Positions 9,191 through 17,749 are shown, counted from the stretch's first letter. The stretch: DNA of 64,000 nucleotides from Duganella sp. SG902 (GCF_013376005.1 NZ_JABMJK010000012.1:124001-188000), one strand, 5' to 3'. The notes: generated from the letters alone by a model not told the origin. A program made the numbers and translations.

Positions 9191-9949
9191 TTACTTCGGC
9201 TGCATGCGAATCGCGCCGTCGAGGCGGATGGTTTCGCCATTCAGCATGGGGTTCTCGATGATGGCTTTGGCCAGCAGCGCGTACTCGCCCGGCTTGCCCA
9301 GGCGCGGCGGGAACGGCACCATGGCGCCCAGCGCGTCCTGCACTTCCTGGGGCATGCCCATCAACATCGGCGTCTCGAAGATGCCGGGCGCGATGGTCAT
9401 CACGCGGATGCCGTTGCGCGACAGGTCGCGCGCCATCGGCAGCGTCAGGCCGGCCACGGCGGCCTTGGAGGCGGCATAGGCGGCCTGGCCGATCTGGCCG
9501 TCGAAGGCGGCCACCGAGGCGGTGTTGATGATGACGCCGCGCTCGCCGGTGTCCAGCGGCGCGTTCTTGCTCATGGCGTCCGCCGCCAGGCGCGCCATGT
9601 TGAAGGTGCCGATCAGGTTGATGCCGACCACGCGCTGGAACAGTTCCAGCGGATGCGGGCCTTCCTTGCCGACCGTCTTGGCGGCGGGCGCCACGCCGGC
9701 GCAGTTGATCACGCCGCGCAGCGTGCCTTGCGCCAGCGCCGCCGCCACCACCGCCTGGCCGTCCGCTTCCGAGGTGACGTCGCATTTGACGAAGGTGGCC
9801 TTGAGTTCGTCGGCCAGCGCCTGGCCGGCCTCGGCCTGCACGTCCGCCAGCACCACCTTGCCGCCCTGCTCCACGATCATGCGCGCCGTGCCGGCGCCCA
9901 GACCCGAGGCGCCGCCGGTGATGATGAATACCTGATCCTTGATTTGCAT
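9191..9949 (-). CDS. SDR-family 3-hydroxyacyl-CoA dehydrogenase-like oxidoreductase
   Basis: A 252-residue classical short-chain dehydrogenase. The nucleotide motif TGGASGLGAGTAR (12-24), the NCAG-type motif (INCAGVAP), the YAASKAAV active-site Tyr/Lys and an Asp at the end of the second strand (VLADVQ, which predicts NAD preference) are visible. The long insert after NCAGVAP and the FPPRLGKPGEYA segment near the C terminus are typical of the HSD17B10/type II 3-hydroxyacyl-CoA dehydrogenase group, which acts in beta-oxidation or branched-chain amino-acid breakdown. The exact substrate is inference. It is the first of six closely spaced minus-strand genes running down to the response regulator. 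Confidence 0.9.
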   Translation of the reverse strand: MQIKDQVFIITGGASGLGAGTARMIVEQGGKVVLADVQAEAGQALADELKATFVKCDVTSEADGQAVVAAALAQGTLRGVINCAGVAPAAKTVGKEGPHPLELFQRVVGINLIGTFNMARLAADAMSKNAPLDTGERGVIINTASVAAFDGQIGQAAYAASKAAVAGLTLPMARDLSRNGIRVMTIAPGIFETPMLMGMPQEVQDALGAMVPFPPRLGKPGEYALLAKAIIENPMLNGETIRLDGAIRMQPK

Positions 9950-9995
9950 GCCTGTCTCCTGTTTTTGCTATTTGACGTTTACGTAAACGTCAGCA

Positions 9996-10682
9996 TTATA
10001 GCAAGGCAGGCGGGATCGCATCCAAGCGGGCGGCTTCATAGGTGGGGATGGCTTCCGAGGTGTTCGGCAGGCGGTCCGGATTGAACCAGCAGCTGTCGAT
10101 GCCATAGCGGTTGGCGCCGAGGATGTCGGCGTCCAGGCGGTCGCCGACGATGATGGTTTCGGCCTTGCCGACCGGCCGCGCCATGCCGACCGCGTAGTCG
10201 AAGAAGCGGCTGTCCGGCTTGGCGTGGCCGCAGGCTTCGGAGGTGGCGATGAAGGAGATGTACTGGCCCAGCCCGGAGGCGGCGATGCGGCGCTGCTGGA
10301 TGGCGTCCACGCCGTTGGTGATGATGCCCACCTCGCCCACCGCCGCCAGTTGCGCGCACAGCGCCTGGGCGCCGTCGATCAGCACCACGGTTTCGGACAG
10401 CGATTCGAGGTATAGCGCGCTGGCCGCCGCCGGATCGAGCGCCAGCCCGTTGGTGGCGAAGGTCTGGCGGAAGCGCTCCACCTTGAGGAAGTCCTTGGTC
10501 ACGCCGCCGGTTTCAAAACTGCGCCACAGCGCGGTGTTGATGGCCTGGTATTGCGTGAACAGGCTGTCGGTCACCTCCTGGTGGCCCAGTTGCTGCAGGG
10601 TGCGTACAAAAGACAGCTGCTCGGAAGCTTTGAAATCCAATAGCGTGTCGTCGAGGTCGAAAAGGAAAAGTCGGTAGCTCAT
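9996..10682 (-). CDS. yjjG: YjjG-family noncanonical pyrimidine nucleotidase (HAD phosphatase)
   Basis: A 228-residue haloacid-dehalogenase-superfamily phosphatase. HAD motif I is FDLDDTLLDF (8-17), motif II is the ITNGVD region, motif III Lys is in GHAKPDSRFFDYA, and motif IV is VGDRLDADILGA. The GHAKPD and TNG context and the length fit YjjG, which dephosphorylates noncanonical pyrimidine nucleotides such as 5-halo-dUMP and protects against mutagenic bases. It lies 46 bp upstream of the dehydrogenase gene on the same strand. A 20-bp inverted repeat lies just upstream of its start (10709-10772). Confidence 0.9.
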   Translation of the reverse strand: MSYRLFLFDLDDTLLDFKASEQLSFVRTLQQLGHQEVTDSLFTQYQAINTALWRSFETGGVTKDFLKVERFRQTFATNGLALDPAAASALYLESLSETVVLIDGAQALCAQLAAVGEVGIITNGVDAIQQRRIAASGLGQYISFIATSEACGHAKPDSRFFDYAVGMARPVGKAETIIVGDRLDADILGANRYGIDSCWFNPDRLPNTSEAIPTYEAARLDAIPPALL

Positions 10683-10708
10683 GGCGCGACAGTATAGCCG
10701 ACCGACCG

Positions 10709-10772
10709 CCGGCGCAGGCCGGAATCCAGGTTAGGTATGGGCGGACGGTCTATGGATTCCGGCCTGCGCCGG
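10709..10772. repeat. Palindromic repeat, 20-bp arms (REP-like)
   Basis: Perfect 20-bp inverted arms at 10709-10728 and 10753-10772 (core CCGGCGCAGGCCGG followed by AATCCA) enclose 24 bp. The right arm continues into GAATGACGG. The same sequence family recurs at 37797-37933, so this is a dispersed intergenic repeat rather than a simple terminator; there is no T-tract. It sits between the start of the nucleotidase gene and the end of the secreted-protein gene. Confidence 0.85.
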
Positions 10773-10784
10773 AATGACGGTCGC

Positions 10785-11222
10785 CTAGCATTGGATGGTC
10801 GCGCCTGAGCGGTTGCATACCTTGCCCGACGGCGTGACCACGGCGCCGGCGCCGAGATTGTTGTAACGCACGCCGTTGGCGCCGAAGCAGCCGGCGGCGT
10901 CGCAACTGGTGGTCGGCACGGGCGGCTTGACCAGCGGATCCAGCGCCGGCAGTGGCGGCGAGGTCGGCATGGCCACCTTGGGCGGCGGCTTGGTCTGCGG
11001 CATGCGTTGTATGATTTGCGGCACCGGACGGCGCGGCATCGGCACCTTGGCCGGCGCGGTGCGGCACGGCTCGACCGCGAGCGACTTGCCGTCCTCGCTG
11101 AGCGTGCAGACCGGCAGCTTGGCGTATTCCTCGCTGTCCACCGGCTCGGCCCAGGCGTTGGCGCAGACCAGCATGCCGAACACGAGCGTGGCCGTCATCG
11201 CCGCTGGCTTGATGATGTGCAT
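10785..11222 (-). CDS. Hypothetical secreted proline-rich protein with cysteine-bearing ends
   Basis: A 145-residue protein of unknown function. It has a clear signal peptide (MHIIKPAAMTATLVFGMLVC...NAWA, cleavage about residue 25). The mature protein begins with a short segment holding two cysteines (PVCTLS, EPCRT), then a proline-rich linker (about 60-105: PMPRRPVPQ, TKPPPKV, LVKPPVPTT), then a C-terminal segment with four cysteines (TTSCDAAGCFG, GKVCN, IQC at the end). Six cysteines in an exported protein suggest disulfides. Start chosen for the signal peptide; a start further upstream would add a charged leader before it. It stands alone between hppA and a REP-like repeat. Confidence 0.7.
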   Translation of the reverse strand: MHIIKPAAMTATLVFGMLVCANAWAEPVDSEEYAKLPVCTLSEDGKSLAVEPCRTAPAKVPMPRRPVPQIIQRMPQTKPPPKVAMPTSPPLPALDPLVKPPVPTTSCDAAGCFGANGVRYNNLGAGAVVTPSGKVCNRSGATIQC

Positions 11223-11293
11223 GGCATTCCCTCCCTTGCTTCATTATTAGCCGCGCAAACGCGGGAGGGAAGCCACGGAAACAATTGGTAACC

Positions 11294-13432
11294 TTACTGC
11301 TGGATAGGCGGCGGTGGTGGCGGCGGCGCCTCGGCCGGCGCCACCACGGCCGGCGGATGGGCCGCCGGCGCCGATACCGCCAGCCAGCCGGACGCCGGCA
11401 GCAGCGGCACCAGCAGCAACGCCACGATGTTGATGATCTTGATCAGCGGATTGACCGCTGGGCCGGCCGTGTCCTTGTACGGGTCGCCCACGGTGTCGCC
11501 GGTGACGGCCGCCTTGTGCGCATCCGAACCCTTGCCGCCGTGATGGCCATCCTCGATGTATTTCTTGGCGTTATCCCAGGCGCCGCCGCCGGTGGTCATG
11601 GAAATCGCCACGAACAGGCCGGTGACGATGGTGCCCATCAGCATGCCGCCCAGCGCGGCCGAGCCCAGCAGCATGCCCACCAGGATCGGCACGACCACCG
11701 GCAGCAGCGACGGCACGATCATTTCCTTGATGGCCGAGGCGGTCAGCATGTCGACCGCCTTGTCGTATTGCGGCTTGCCGGTGCCCTCCATGATGCCCTG
11801 GATGTCGCGGAACTGGCGGCGGACCTCGACCACCACCGCGCCGGCCGCGCGCCCCACCGCCTCCATCGCCATGGCGCCGAACAGATAAGGCACCAGGCCG
11901 CCGATGATCAGGCCGACGATCACCATCGGGTTGGACAGGTCGAAGGTGATGCTGCGCCCGGCCGATTCCAGCGCGTGCGTGTAGTCGGCAAACAGCACCA
12001 GCGCCGCCAGCCCGGCCGAGCCGATGGCGTAACCCTTGGTCACCGCCTTGGTGGTGTTGCCCACCGCGTCCAACGGATCGGTAATCGCGCGCACCGAATC
12101 CGGCATGCCCGACATCTCGGCGATGCCGCCGGCGTTGTCGGTGATCGGGCCGTAGGCGTCCAGCGCCACCACGATGCCGGCCATGGACAGCATCGAGGTG
12201 GCGGCGATCGCCACCCCGTACAGCTGACCCAGCTGGTAGGACACCAGGATCGCCGCGCACACCGCCAGCACCGGCCACGCGGTCGACTTCATCGACACGC
12301 CCAGGCCGGCGATGATGTTGGTGCCATGGCCGGTAGTGGACGCCTCGGCGATATGCTTGACCGGATGGAAGTCAGTGCCGGTGTAATACTCGGTGATGTA
12401 GACCATCAGACCGGTGAGGACGATGCCGACCACGGTGCAGCCCAGCATTTTCATGCGCATGGCCGGGTCCGGCCACAGCTGCCAGGTGACCACCACAAAG
12501 CCGATCAGCGACAGCCCGGCCGCCCACCACAGGCCAGTGTACAGCGCCGACATGATTTTCTTGCCCGGCTTGGCCTTGACCATGGCGCAGCCGATGATGG
12601 AGGCGATGATGGACACCGCGCCCAGCAGCAAGGGATAGGTCACGGCGGTAGCGCCGGCGCTGCCCATGAGCAGCGCGCCCAGCAGCATGGTGGCGATCAG
12701 CGTCACCACATAGGTCTCGAACAGGTCGGCCGCCATGCCGGCGCAGTCGCCGACGTTGTCGCCGACGTTATCGGCGATCACCGCCGGGTTGCGCGGGTCG
12801 TCCTCCGGAATCCCGGCCTCGACCTTGCCGACCAGGTCGGCGCCGACGTCCGCGCCCTTGGTGAAGATGCCGCCGCCCAAGCGGGCAAAGATGGAAATCA
12901 GCGAAGCCCCGAACGCCAGGCCGATCAGCGGCTTGATGATGTCATGCAGCGTCAGCGACGGATGCGGGTAGGCCGACGAGGCCACGCCGGTCAGGAACAG
13001 ATAGAACAGCGCCACGCCCAGCAGGCCCAGGCCGACCACCAGCATGCCGGTGATGGCGCCGCCCTTGAAGGCCACGTCCAGCGCCTCGTTCATGCCTTTG
13101 GCCGCCGCCTGCGCGGTGCGCACATTGGCGCGCACTGAAACATTCATGCCAATGAAGCCGCAGGCGCCCGACAGCACCGCGCCGACCAGGAAGCCGATGG
13201 CGGTATAGATGTCGAGCAGAACACCGATGAGGATGAGCAGCACCACCCCGACGATGCCGATGGTGCGGTATTGGCGCGCCAGGTAGGCGGCGGCGCCCTG
13301 TTGTATCGCCAGCGCGATTTCCTGCATGCGCGGATTGCCCGCGTCCTGTCGCAATATCCAGCTTCGCGACCAAAGTCCATAAACCACGGCAATGATGCCG
13401 CACGCAACCGCAAACCATAAGCTGCCTGCCAT
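11294..13432 (-). CDS. hppA: K+-insensitive proton-translocating pyrophosphatase
   Basis: A 712-residue integral membrane pyrophosphatase that couples PPi hydrolysis to H+ export across the inner membrane. About 16 hydrophobic helices are visible. The catalytic signature DVGADLVGKVE (about 195-205) with IPEDDPRNPA, the acidic DNVGDNVGD motif and C-terminal D.....K..DT..DP-type residues (GDTVGDPYKDTAGP) are present. The GNTTKA motif carries Lys where K+-dependent enzymes have Ala, which by established subfamily rules marks the K+-independent class. The C terminus is extended by an Ala/Pro-rich tail ending in PPPPPPIQQ. It appears monocistronic; adk lies 128 bp upstream on the same strand. Confidence 0.97.
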   Translation of the reverse strand: MAGSLWFAVACGIIAVVYGLWSRSWILRQDAGNPRMQEIALAIQQGAAAYLARQYRTIGIVGVVLLILIGVLLDIYTAIGFLVGAVLSGACGFIGMNVSVRANVRTAQAAAKGMNEALDVAFKGGAITGMLVVGLGLLGVALFYLFLTGVASSAYPHPSLTLHDIIKPLIGLAFGASLISIFARLGGGIFTKGADVGADLVGKVEAGIPEDDPRNPAVIADNVGDNVGDCAGMAADLFETYVVTLIATMLLGALLMGSAGATAVTYPLLLGAVSIIASIIGCAMVKAKPGKKIMSALYTGLWWAAGLSLIGFVVVTWQLWPDPAMRMKMLGCTVVGIVLTGLMVYITEYYTGTDFHPVKHIAEASTTGHGTNIIAGLGVSMKSTAWPVLAVCAAILVSYQLGQLYGVAIAATSMLSMAGIVVALDAYGPITDNAGGIAEMSGMPDSVRAITDPLDAVGNTTKAVTKGYAIGSAGLAALVLFADYTHALESAGRSITFDLSNPMVIVGLIIGGLVPYLFGAMAMEAVGRAAGAVVVEVRRQFRDIQGIMEGTGKPQYDKAVDMLTASAIKEMIVPSLLPVVVPILVGMLLGSAALGGMLMGTIVTGLFVAISMTTGGGAWDNAKKYIEDGHHGGKGSDAHKAAVTGDTVGDPYKDTAGPAVNPLIKIINIVALLLVPLLPASGWLAVSAPAAHPPAVVAPAEAPPPPPPPIQQ

Positions 13433-13520
13433 AGTGTCCCCTTATTTTTGTTGAACAAGCCGTACAACCACACTACAAGTGCGAACTGCAAAACTTCAAA
13501 AAAACGGGATGGCGCTGGCG

Positions 13521-13547
13521 AAAAAAAAAGCGGACCATCGGTCCGCT
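13521..13547 (-). terminator. Rho-independent terminator after adk
   Basis: On the minus strand, AGCGGACC and GGTCCGCT arms (13529-13536 and 13540-13547) with a 3-nt loop are followed by a run of eight or more T residues. It starts 13 bp beyond the adk stop codon, so it ends the adk transcript before hppA. Confidence 0.9.
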
Positions 13548-13559
13548 CTACTTTAACGC

Positions 13560-14216
13560 TTATTTCGATAGCGCGGCAAACGCGCTGTCGCGAATTTGCT
13601 CAACCGGGCCGACGCCCTCGATGCGGCGATACTTCGGCGCGCCGGGCTCGCCCGATTGTGCCCAGGTATTGTAGTAACCCAGCAGCACCTCGGTCTGGTT
13701 GTGGTAGACATCCAGGCGCTTCTTCACGACCTCGGCCTTGTCGTCGTCGCGCTGCACCAGCGGCTCGCCGGTGACGTCGTCCTTGCCCTCTTCCTTCGGC
13801 GGATTGAACTTGACGTGGTAGACGCGGCCCGACGCCGGGTGGCAGCGGCGGCCATCCATGCGTTCGATGATCTGCTCGTCCGGTACGGCGATTTCCAGCA
13901 CGTAGTCCACGGCCACGCCGCCATCCTTCATGGCGTCGGCCTGGGCGATGGTGCGCGGGAAGCCGTCGAACAGGTAGCCGTTGGCGCAGTCCGGCTGGGC
14001 CAGACGGTCCTTGACCAGGCCGATGATGATGTCATCCGAAACCAAACCACCCGCATCCATGACCTTTTTAGCAGCCATGCCCAGTTCCGTGCCAGCCTTG
14101 ATGGCCGCGCGCAGCATATCACCAGTGGAAATTTGCGGGATGTTGTATTTTTCTTTGATGAAATTTGCCTGGGTGCCCTTGCCGGCACCTGGTGCTCCTA
14201 ACAGAATGAGACGCAT
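13560..14216 (-). CDS. adk: Adenylate kinase
   Basis: A 218-residue long-form adenylate kinase (ATP + AMP to 2 ADP). The P-loop GAPGAGKGT is at 7-15; the AMP-binding region has STGDMLRAA (30-38) and the DGFPRT segment near 84-89; the LID covers about 123-160 (RMDGRRCHPASGR, then RDDDKAEVVKKRL). The LID has no four-Cys zinc site, as usual in Gram-negative enzymes. It is followed by a strong terminator and preceded by 175 bp of noncoding DNA, so it is probably its own unit downstream of kdsB. Confidence 0.98.
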   Translation of the reverse strand: MRLILLGAPGAGKGTQANFIKEKYNIPQISTGDMLRAAIKAGTELGMAAKKVMDAGGLVSDDIIIGLVKDRLAQPDCANGYLFDGFPRTIAQADAMKDGGVAVDYVLEIAVPDEQIIERMDGRRCHPASGRVYHVKFNPPKEEGKDDVTGEPLVQRDDDKAEVVKKRLDVYHNQTEVLLGYYNTWAQSGEPGAPKYRRIEGVGPVEQIRDSAFAALSK

Positions 14217-14391
14217 GAAGTTTCCTAAAACAGATATGGGGATATGGGTTAGTTAGTGTCAGATCGTACGAAACTTACCACAAAACTTAGTCTTTACGCC
14301 AATTTCTGGTTGATATCCCGTGTGAATATCGCACAGTTACAGACGTTATAACAGCGGTAGCTGACTCGTGGCTGACGCTTTTGAAACTGGT

Positions 14392-15138
14392 TTAATAGTG
14401 GCGACGGACCCGTTCCAGGTCTTCCGGCGTGTCCACGCCGGCGGCCGGGGCCGAGTCGGTCACGTGCACGGCGATCGGGTAGCCATGCCACAGCACGCGC
14501 AGCTGCTCCAACGCTTCGATCGATTCCAGCGGCGACACTTCCAGCGCCGGATAGGCTTGCAGGAAGTCGTTGCGATAGGCGTACAGTCCGATGTGGCGGA
14601 GCGGTACGTAGCCGGCGGGCAGGTGATCCTTGGACTGCGCAAAGGCGTCGCGGTTCCACGGTATGGTCGCGCGCGAGAAATACAGGGCCCGGCCGTTTTT
14701 ATCCAGGACGACTTTCACCACGTTTGGATTGAAGGCGTCGGCGGCGTCGTGCAGCGGGTGGGCGCAGGTGGCCATCGGCACCTCGGCGCCGATGCGCGCG
14801 GCGGCGGCCTGCAACAGGGCCGGGTCGATCAGCGGCTCGTCGCCCTGCAGGTTGACGATCACGGCATCCAGAGGCAGATTCAGCTTGTGCGCCACCTCGG
14901 CGATGCGGTCGGTGCCGGACGGGTGGTCGGCGCGGGTCATGCACACCTCCACGCCGTGCTGTTCGCAGGCGGCGCGGATGTCCTCGTGGTCGGTGGCGAC
15001 GATGATGCGGGACGCGCCCGACAGCTGGGCGCGCTCGGCTACGCGCACCACCATCGGCTTGCCGCCGAGGTCGGCCAGCGGCTTGTTCGGCAGGCGGGTC
15101 GAGGCCAGACGGGCCGGGATGATGACGATGAAGGACAC
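14392..15138 (-). CDS. kdsB: 3-deoxy-manno-octulosonate cytidylyltransferase
   Basis: A 248-residue CMP-Kdo synthetase: CTP + Kdo to CMP-Kdo, the activated sugar for the LPS inner core, in the cytoplasm. The N-terminal IIPARLASTRLPNKPL motif binds CTP; NLQGDEPLI and the FSRATIPWNRD segment are the family's other conserved blocks. The start is read as GTG at 15138 (V/M-SFIVIIPAR), four bases past the stop of the Trm112 gene; an upstream ATG would add a non-homologous arginine-rich leader overlapping that gene. It is the last gene of the exbB-exbD-lpxK-Trm112-kdsB run and makes the Kdo donor used on the lipid A that LpxK completes. Confidence 0.96.
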   Translation of the reverse strand: MSFIVIIPARLASTRLPNKPLADLGGKPMVVRVAERAQLSGASRIIVATDHEDIRAACEQHGVEVCMTRADHPSGTDRIAEVAHKLNLPLDAVIVNLQGDEPLIDPALLQAAAARIGAEVPMATCAHPLHDAADAFNPNVVKVVLDKNGRALYFSRATIPWNRDAFAQSKDHLPAGYVPLRHIGLYAYRNDFLQAYPALEVSPLESIEALEQLRVLWHGYPIAVHVTDSAPAAGVDTPEDLERVRRHY

Positions 15139-15142
15139 TGGC

Positions 15143-15319
15143 TTATTCCGCCTTGTCTTGCAGCGTGCGCGCCTCGTCGGCCCACATGATGGGAATGCCA
15201 TCGCGGATAGGATAAGCCAGGCGGTCGCCTTTGCAAATCATCTCCTGCGCCTTTTTATCGTACTCCAGCGGGCCTTTGCAGACCGGGCATACCAGGATAT
15301 CAAGCAATCGAGCGTCCAC
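15143..15319 (-). CDS. Trm112 family protein (YcaR-like)
   Basis: A 58-residue Trm112/UPF0434 protein. It begins (GTG at 15319) with DARLLDILVCPVCKGPLEY and continues with EMICKGDRLAYPIRDGIP; the CPVC pair and single later Cys are the remnant zinc-ribbon seen in the bacterial family, and YPIRDGIP is its hallmark. An ATG 15 bp upstream (15334) is an alternative start but adds residues not normal for the family. It overlaps the end of lpxK by 20 bp and nearly touches kdsB, a conserved betaproteobacterial order. Its precise role is not established; eukaryotic Trm112 activates methyltransferases. Confidence 0.92.
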   Translation of the reverse strand: MDARLLDILVCPVCKGPLEYDKKAQEMICKGDRLAYPIRDGIPIMWADEARTLQDKAE

Positions 15320-16370
15320 GACATTTCTCCACAATTTGGTCGGCCAGCGCGCGGTCGATGTGCGCTGTCACCGGGACGACCCACAGGCGCGGATCGTCGT
15401 TGAGTTCTTCAATTTGCGCACATTTTACTGCATCCTTCTCGGTCATCAAGATAAGGTCGGCCTCCAGGCCGGCAAAAGGGCGGTCCTGGAAGTCGTGATG
15501 ATCGGGCAAAGGCAGCTCGGTAATGTGCAGGCCGGCGGCCTTCAACATGCCGAAAAAGCGCGCTGGATTGCCAATGCCGGCGGCGGCAACGATGCGCAGC
15601 CCGCCCTCGGCCTGCCGCAGCGCCAACCCGGCCAGCGGCAGGCGCTGCGTGCGGTCGCGCAGCTGCTCGGCCACGTCGCCGGCCAAGGTCATCTGCACCG
15701 CCGCGCCGCCGGGCGGCACGCCGACCGACGCGGCCAGCCCGGCCGTCAACTGCGGCGCGTTGATCACGGTGAAATCGCGCCGGCGCGAGACCGGTTCGCG
15801 CAGCGGGCCGGCCGGCAGCAGCCAGCCATTGCCGGCGCCGCGCCCGTCGAACAGGATGATTTCCACATCGCGCCGCAGCTTGTAGTGCTGCAGGCCGTCA
15901 TCGGTCAGCAGGATATCCACTTGCGGATGGGCGGCCAGCAGCGCGCGGCCGGTGGCGGCGCGGTCGCGCCCCACCATCACCGGGGCGCCGGTACGCTGCC
16001 GGATCAGCAGCGGCTCGTCGCCCACCTGGGCCGGCGTCGAAGCGGCCGTCACCTCGCGCGCGCCCTGCTCCGCGCTGCCGAAACCGCGCGAAATCACGCC
16101 GGGCGTCATACCGGCCGCCTGTAACGCCTGCACCAGCCAGATGGTGAGCGGCGTCTTGCCGGTGCCGCCGATATAGATATTCCCCACCACCACCACCGGC
16201 ACCGGCAGCCGCGACGACTTCAGCACGCCGGCGCGGAACAAGGCCGCGCGCAAGCCGCTCAGCAAGCGGAACACCAGGGAGAGCGGCCACAAGGCACAGG
16301 CCAGCGGGCCGCGCCGCAGCCAGTTGCGTGTCAGCGTGGATTCCAGCGCCGACGAATTATTTTGAGCCAC
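15300..16370 (-). CDS. lpxK: Tetraacyldisaccharide 4'-kinase
   Basis: A 356-residue LpxK, which phosphorylates the 4' position of the lipid A disaccharide at the inner membrane. An N-terminal hydrophobic segment (about 25-50) anchors it; the Walker A motif GNIYIGGTGKTP is at 63-74; the downstream VGDEPLLI and LTDDGLQHYKL segments are characteristic. The start overlaps the exbD 3' end by 14 bp and its 3' end overlaps the Trm112 gene, so translational coupling is likely. Confidence 0.97.
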   Translation of the reverse strand: MAQNNSSALESTLTRNWLRRGPLACALWPLSLVFRLLSGLRAALFRAGVLKSSRLPVPVVVVGNIYIGGTGKTPLTIWLVQALQAAGMTPGVISRGFGSAEQGAREVTAASTPAQVGDEPLLIRQRTGAPVMVGRDRAATGRALLAAHPQVDILLTDDGLQHYKLRRDVEIILFDGRGAGNGWLLPAGPLREPVSRRRDFTVINAPQLTAGLAASVGVPPGGAAVQMTLAGDVAEQLRDRTQRLPLAGLALRQAEGGLRIVAAAGIGNPARFFGMLKAAGLHITELPLPDHHDFQDRPFAGLEADLILMTEKDAVKCAQIEELNDDPRLWVVPVTAHIDRALADQIVEKCRGRSIA

Positions 16371-16791
16371 CGGTTTGCGCCGCGAAAGTCAGTTTCTCGT
16401 AGCCGGCAAGGCGCGCGGCTTCCATCACATTGATCACCATCTGATGCATGGCGAACTGGTCGGCGTTGACGATCACCACCGGCGACTTGCCGGCCTCGCC
16501 GCCCTTGGCCGCCGCGTCGCGCAGCGCCTGCGCGAAACCGTTCACGTCGCGGAACGAGATGGGCTCGCCGTTGATGGTGTAGTTGCCCTTGGCGTCCACC
16601 GTCACATCCAGCTCAAACGGCTTCTCGGTGGCCTTTTGCGCATCGGCGGTCGGCAGCGTGATCTGCAGCTCGGTGAACTTGCTGTAGGTGGTGCTGACCA
16701 TCAGGAAAATCAGGATCACCAGCAGCACGTCGATGAACGGGATCAGGTTGATCTCCGGATCCTCGCGGCGCTGGCCTTTGCGGAAATTCAT
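16357..16791 (-). CDS. exbD: ExbD/TolR family biopolymer transporter
   Basis: A 144-residue ExbD/TolR protein: a short cytoplasmic N terminus (MNFRKGQRREDPEIN), one membrane helix (about 17-38) that starts INLIPFIDVLLVILIFLM and holds the functional Asp (D24), and a periplasmic domain. With ExbB it forms the proton-driven stator that powers TonB- or Tol-dependent processes. ExbD and TolR are hard to separate by sequence; the lpxK neighbourhood is the common betaproteobacterial exbBD-lpxK order. It is 9 bp downstream of exbB. Confidence 0.93.
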   Translation of the reverse strand: MNFRKGQRREDPEINLIPFIDVLLVILIFLMVSTTYSKFTELQITLPTADAQKATEKPFELDVTVDAKGNYTINGEPISFRDVNGFAQALRDAAAKGGEAGKSPVVIVNADQFAMHQMVINVMEAARLAGYEKLTFAAQTGGSK

Positions 16792-16800
16792 GGAACGTCC

Positions 16801-17406
16801 TTATTTGCGCTTGCTGTGGACGATGTCGACAAACTTCACCGCCTGCTGCTCCATGTCGATGATGAAGCTGTCCACCAGCGCGCGGAAATGACGGTAGAAC
16901 ACCAGCGTCGGCATGGCGATCGCCAGGCCGAAGCCGGTGTTGTACAGCGCCACCGAAATGCCGTGCGCCAGCTGTGCCGGGTTGGAACCGGCCGCGTTCT
17001 GCGAACCAAAAATCTCGATCATGCCGACCACCGTGCCGAACAGGCCCATCAGCGGCGCCAGGGTGGCGATGGTGCCCAGCGTGGTGAGGAAGCGTTCCAG
17101 CGTGTGGGCCACGCCGCTGCCGGCCTCCTCGATGGATTCCTTCATCACCTCGCGCGGCGCGTCCACATTGCGCAGCGCGGCCGACAGCACGATGCCCAGC
17201 GGCGAGCTCTTTTCCAGCTTGTCGATGATGTCGGGCGTGATGTTGTTGTTGCGGTAGACCTGCACCACCTCGTCCAGCAGCTTCTTGGGAATGATCTTGC
17301 CGCGGCGCAGATACATCAGGCGTTCGATGATCAGGGCGGTTGCGACGATGGAAGCAATCAACAGCAGCCAGATAGGCCAACCTGCAGCTTGGAATATGGC
17401 GAGCAA
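16801..17406 (-). CDS. exbB: MotA/TolQ/ExbB proton channel family protein
   Basis: A 201-residue ExbB-type inner-membrane proton-channel subunit. The start is read as TTG at 17406 (LAIFQAAGWPIWLLL), because CAGGAG lies about seven bases upstream on the minus strand and homologues start near this point; an in-frame ATG far upstream would run through the noncoding repeat array. Three hydrophobic segments are visible (about 5-25, 95-120 and 140-165), with the family signature LAPLMGLFGTVVGMIEIF and AHGISVALYNTGFGL. It is the first gene of the envelope operon and is divergent from xseA across the 1.09-kb intergenic region. Confidence 0.9.
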   Translation of the reverse strand: MLAIFQAAGWPIWLLLIASIVATALIIERLMYLRRGKIIPKKLLDEVVQVYRNNNITPDIIDKLEKSSPLGIVLSAALRNVDAPREVMKESIEEAGSGVAHTLERFLTTLGTIATLAPLMGLFGTVVGMIEIFGSQNAAGSNPAQLAHGISVALYNTGFGLAIAMPTLVFYRHFRALVDSFIIDMEQQAVKFVDIVHSKRK

Positions 17407-17496
17407 AACGAACTCCTGAATATGAACAACCGAATGGCGCAATGTATCGTGTTGGGCCGCTGTCGGCAAGTGTCTGGTGGAGTTCTCAACATTTTC

Positions 17497-17584
17497 TGTG
17501 GACAATAATGTGCGCAAGCCAACAGCTTCATCCCTAAACCATTGATCTGTAAGGAAATAATTGTTCAGCTTAAAAATCGCGCAG
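17497..17584 (+). repeat. DnaA/IHF module copy 1
   Basis: Box TGTGGACAA (17497-17505, one change from consensus); TTGAT at 17542; block ends GCAG at 17584. IHF-like site TAAACCATTGATC (17535-17547) matches eight of nine specified positions. Confidence 0.75.
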
Positions 17585-17619
17585 CTGCTGTCGAGCTTAT
17601 CCCAGTTATGCCCAATTTC

Positions 17620-17706
17620 TGTGGACAAGATTGTGAGCAAGGAGTTGAACTTATCCCAAGCGCTTGATTTTTAAAGAAAATTTCTCGCTGCGCAAAAAAC
17701 GCGCAG
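17620..17706 (+). repeat. DnaA/IHF module copy 2
   Basis: Box TGTGGACAA (17620-17628); TTGAT at 17664 (44-bp spacing, the only deviation); block ends GCAG at 17706. IHF-like site 17657-17669 matches the consensus fully. Confidence 0.8.
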
Positions 17707-17749
17707 CGTTTTCGTAGCCAGACTACGCTGTGCACTTCTACACACTTCG

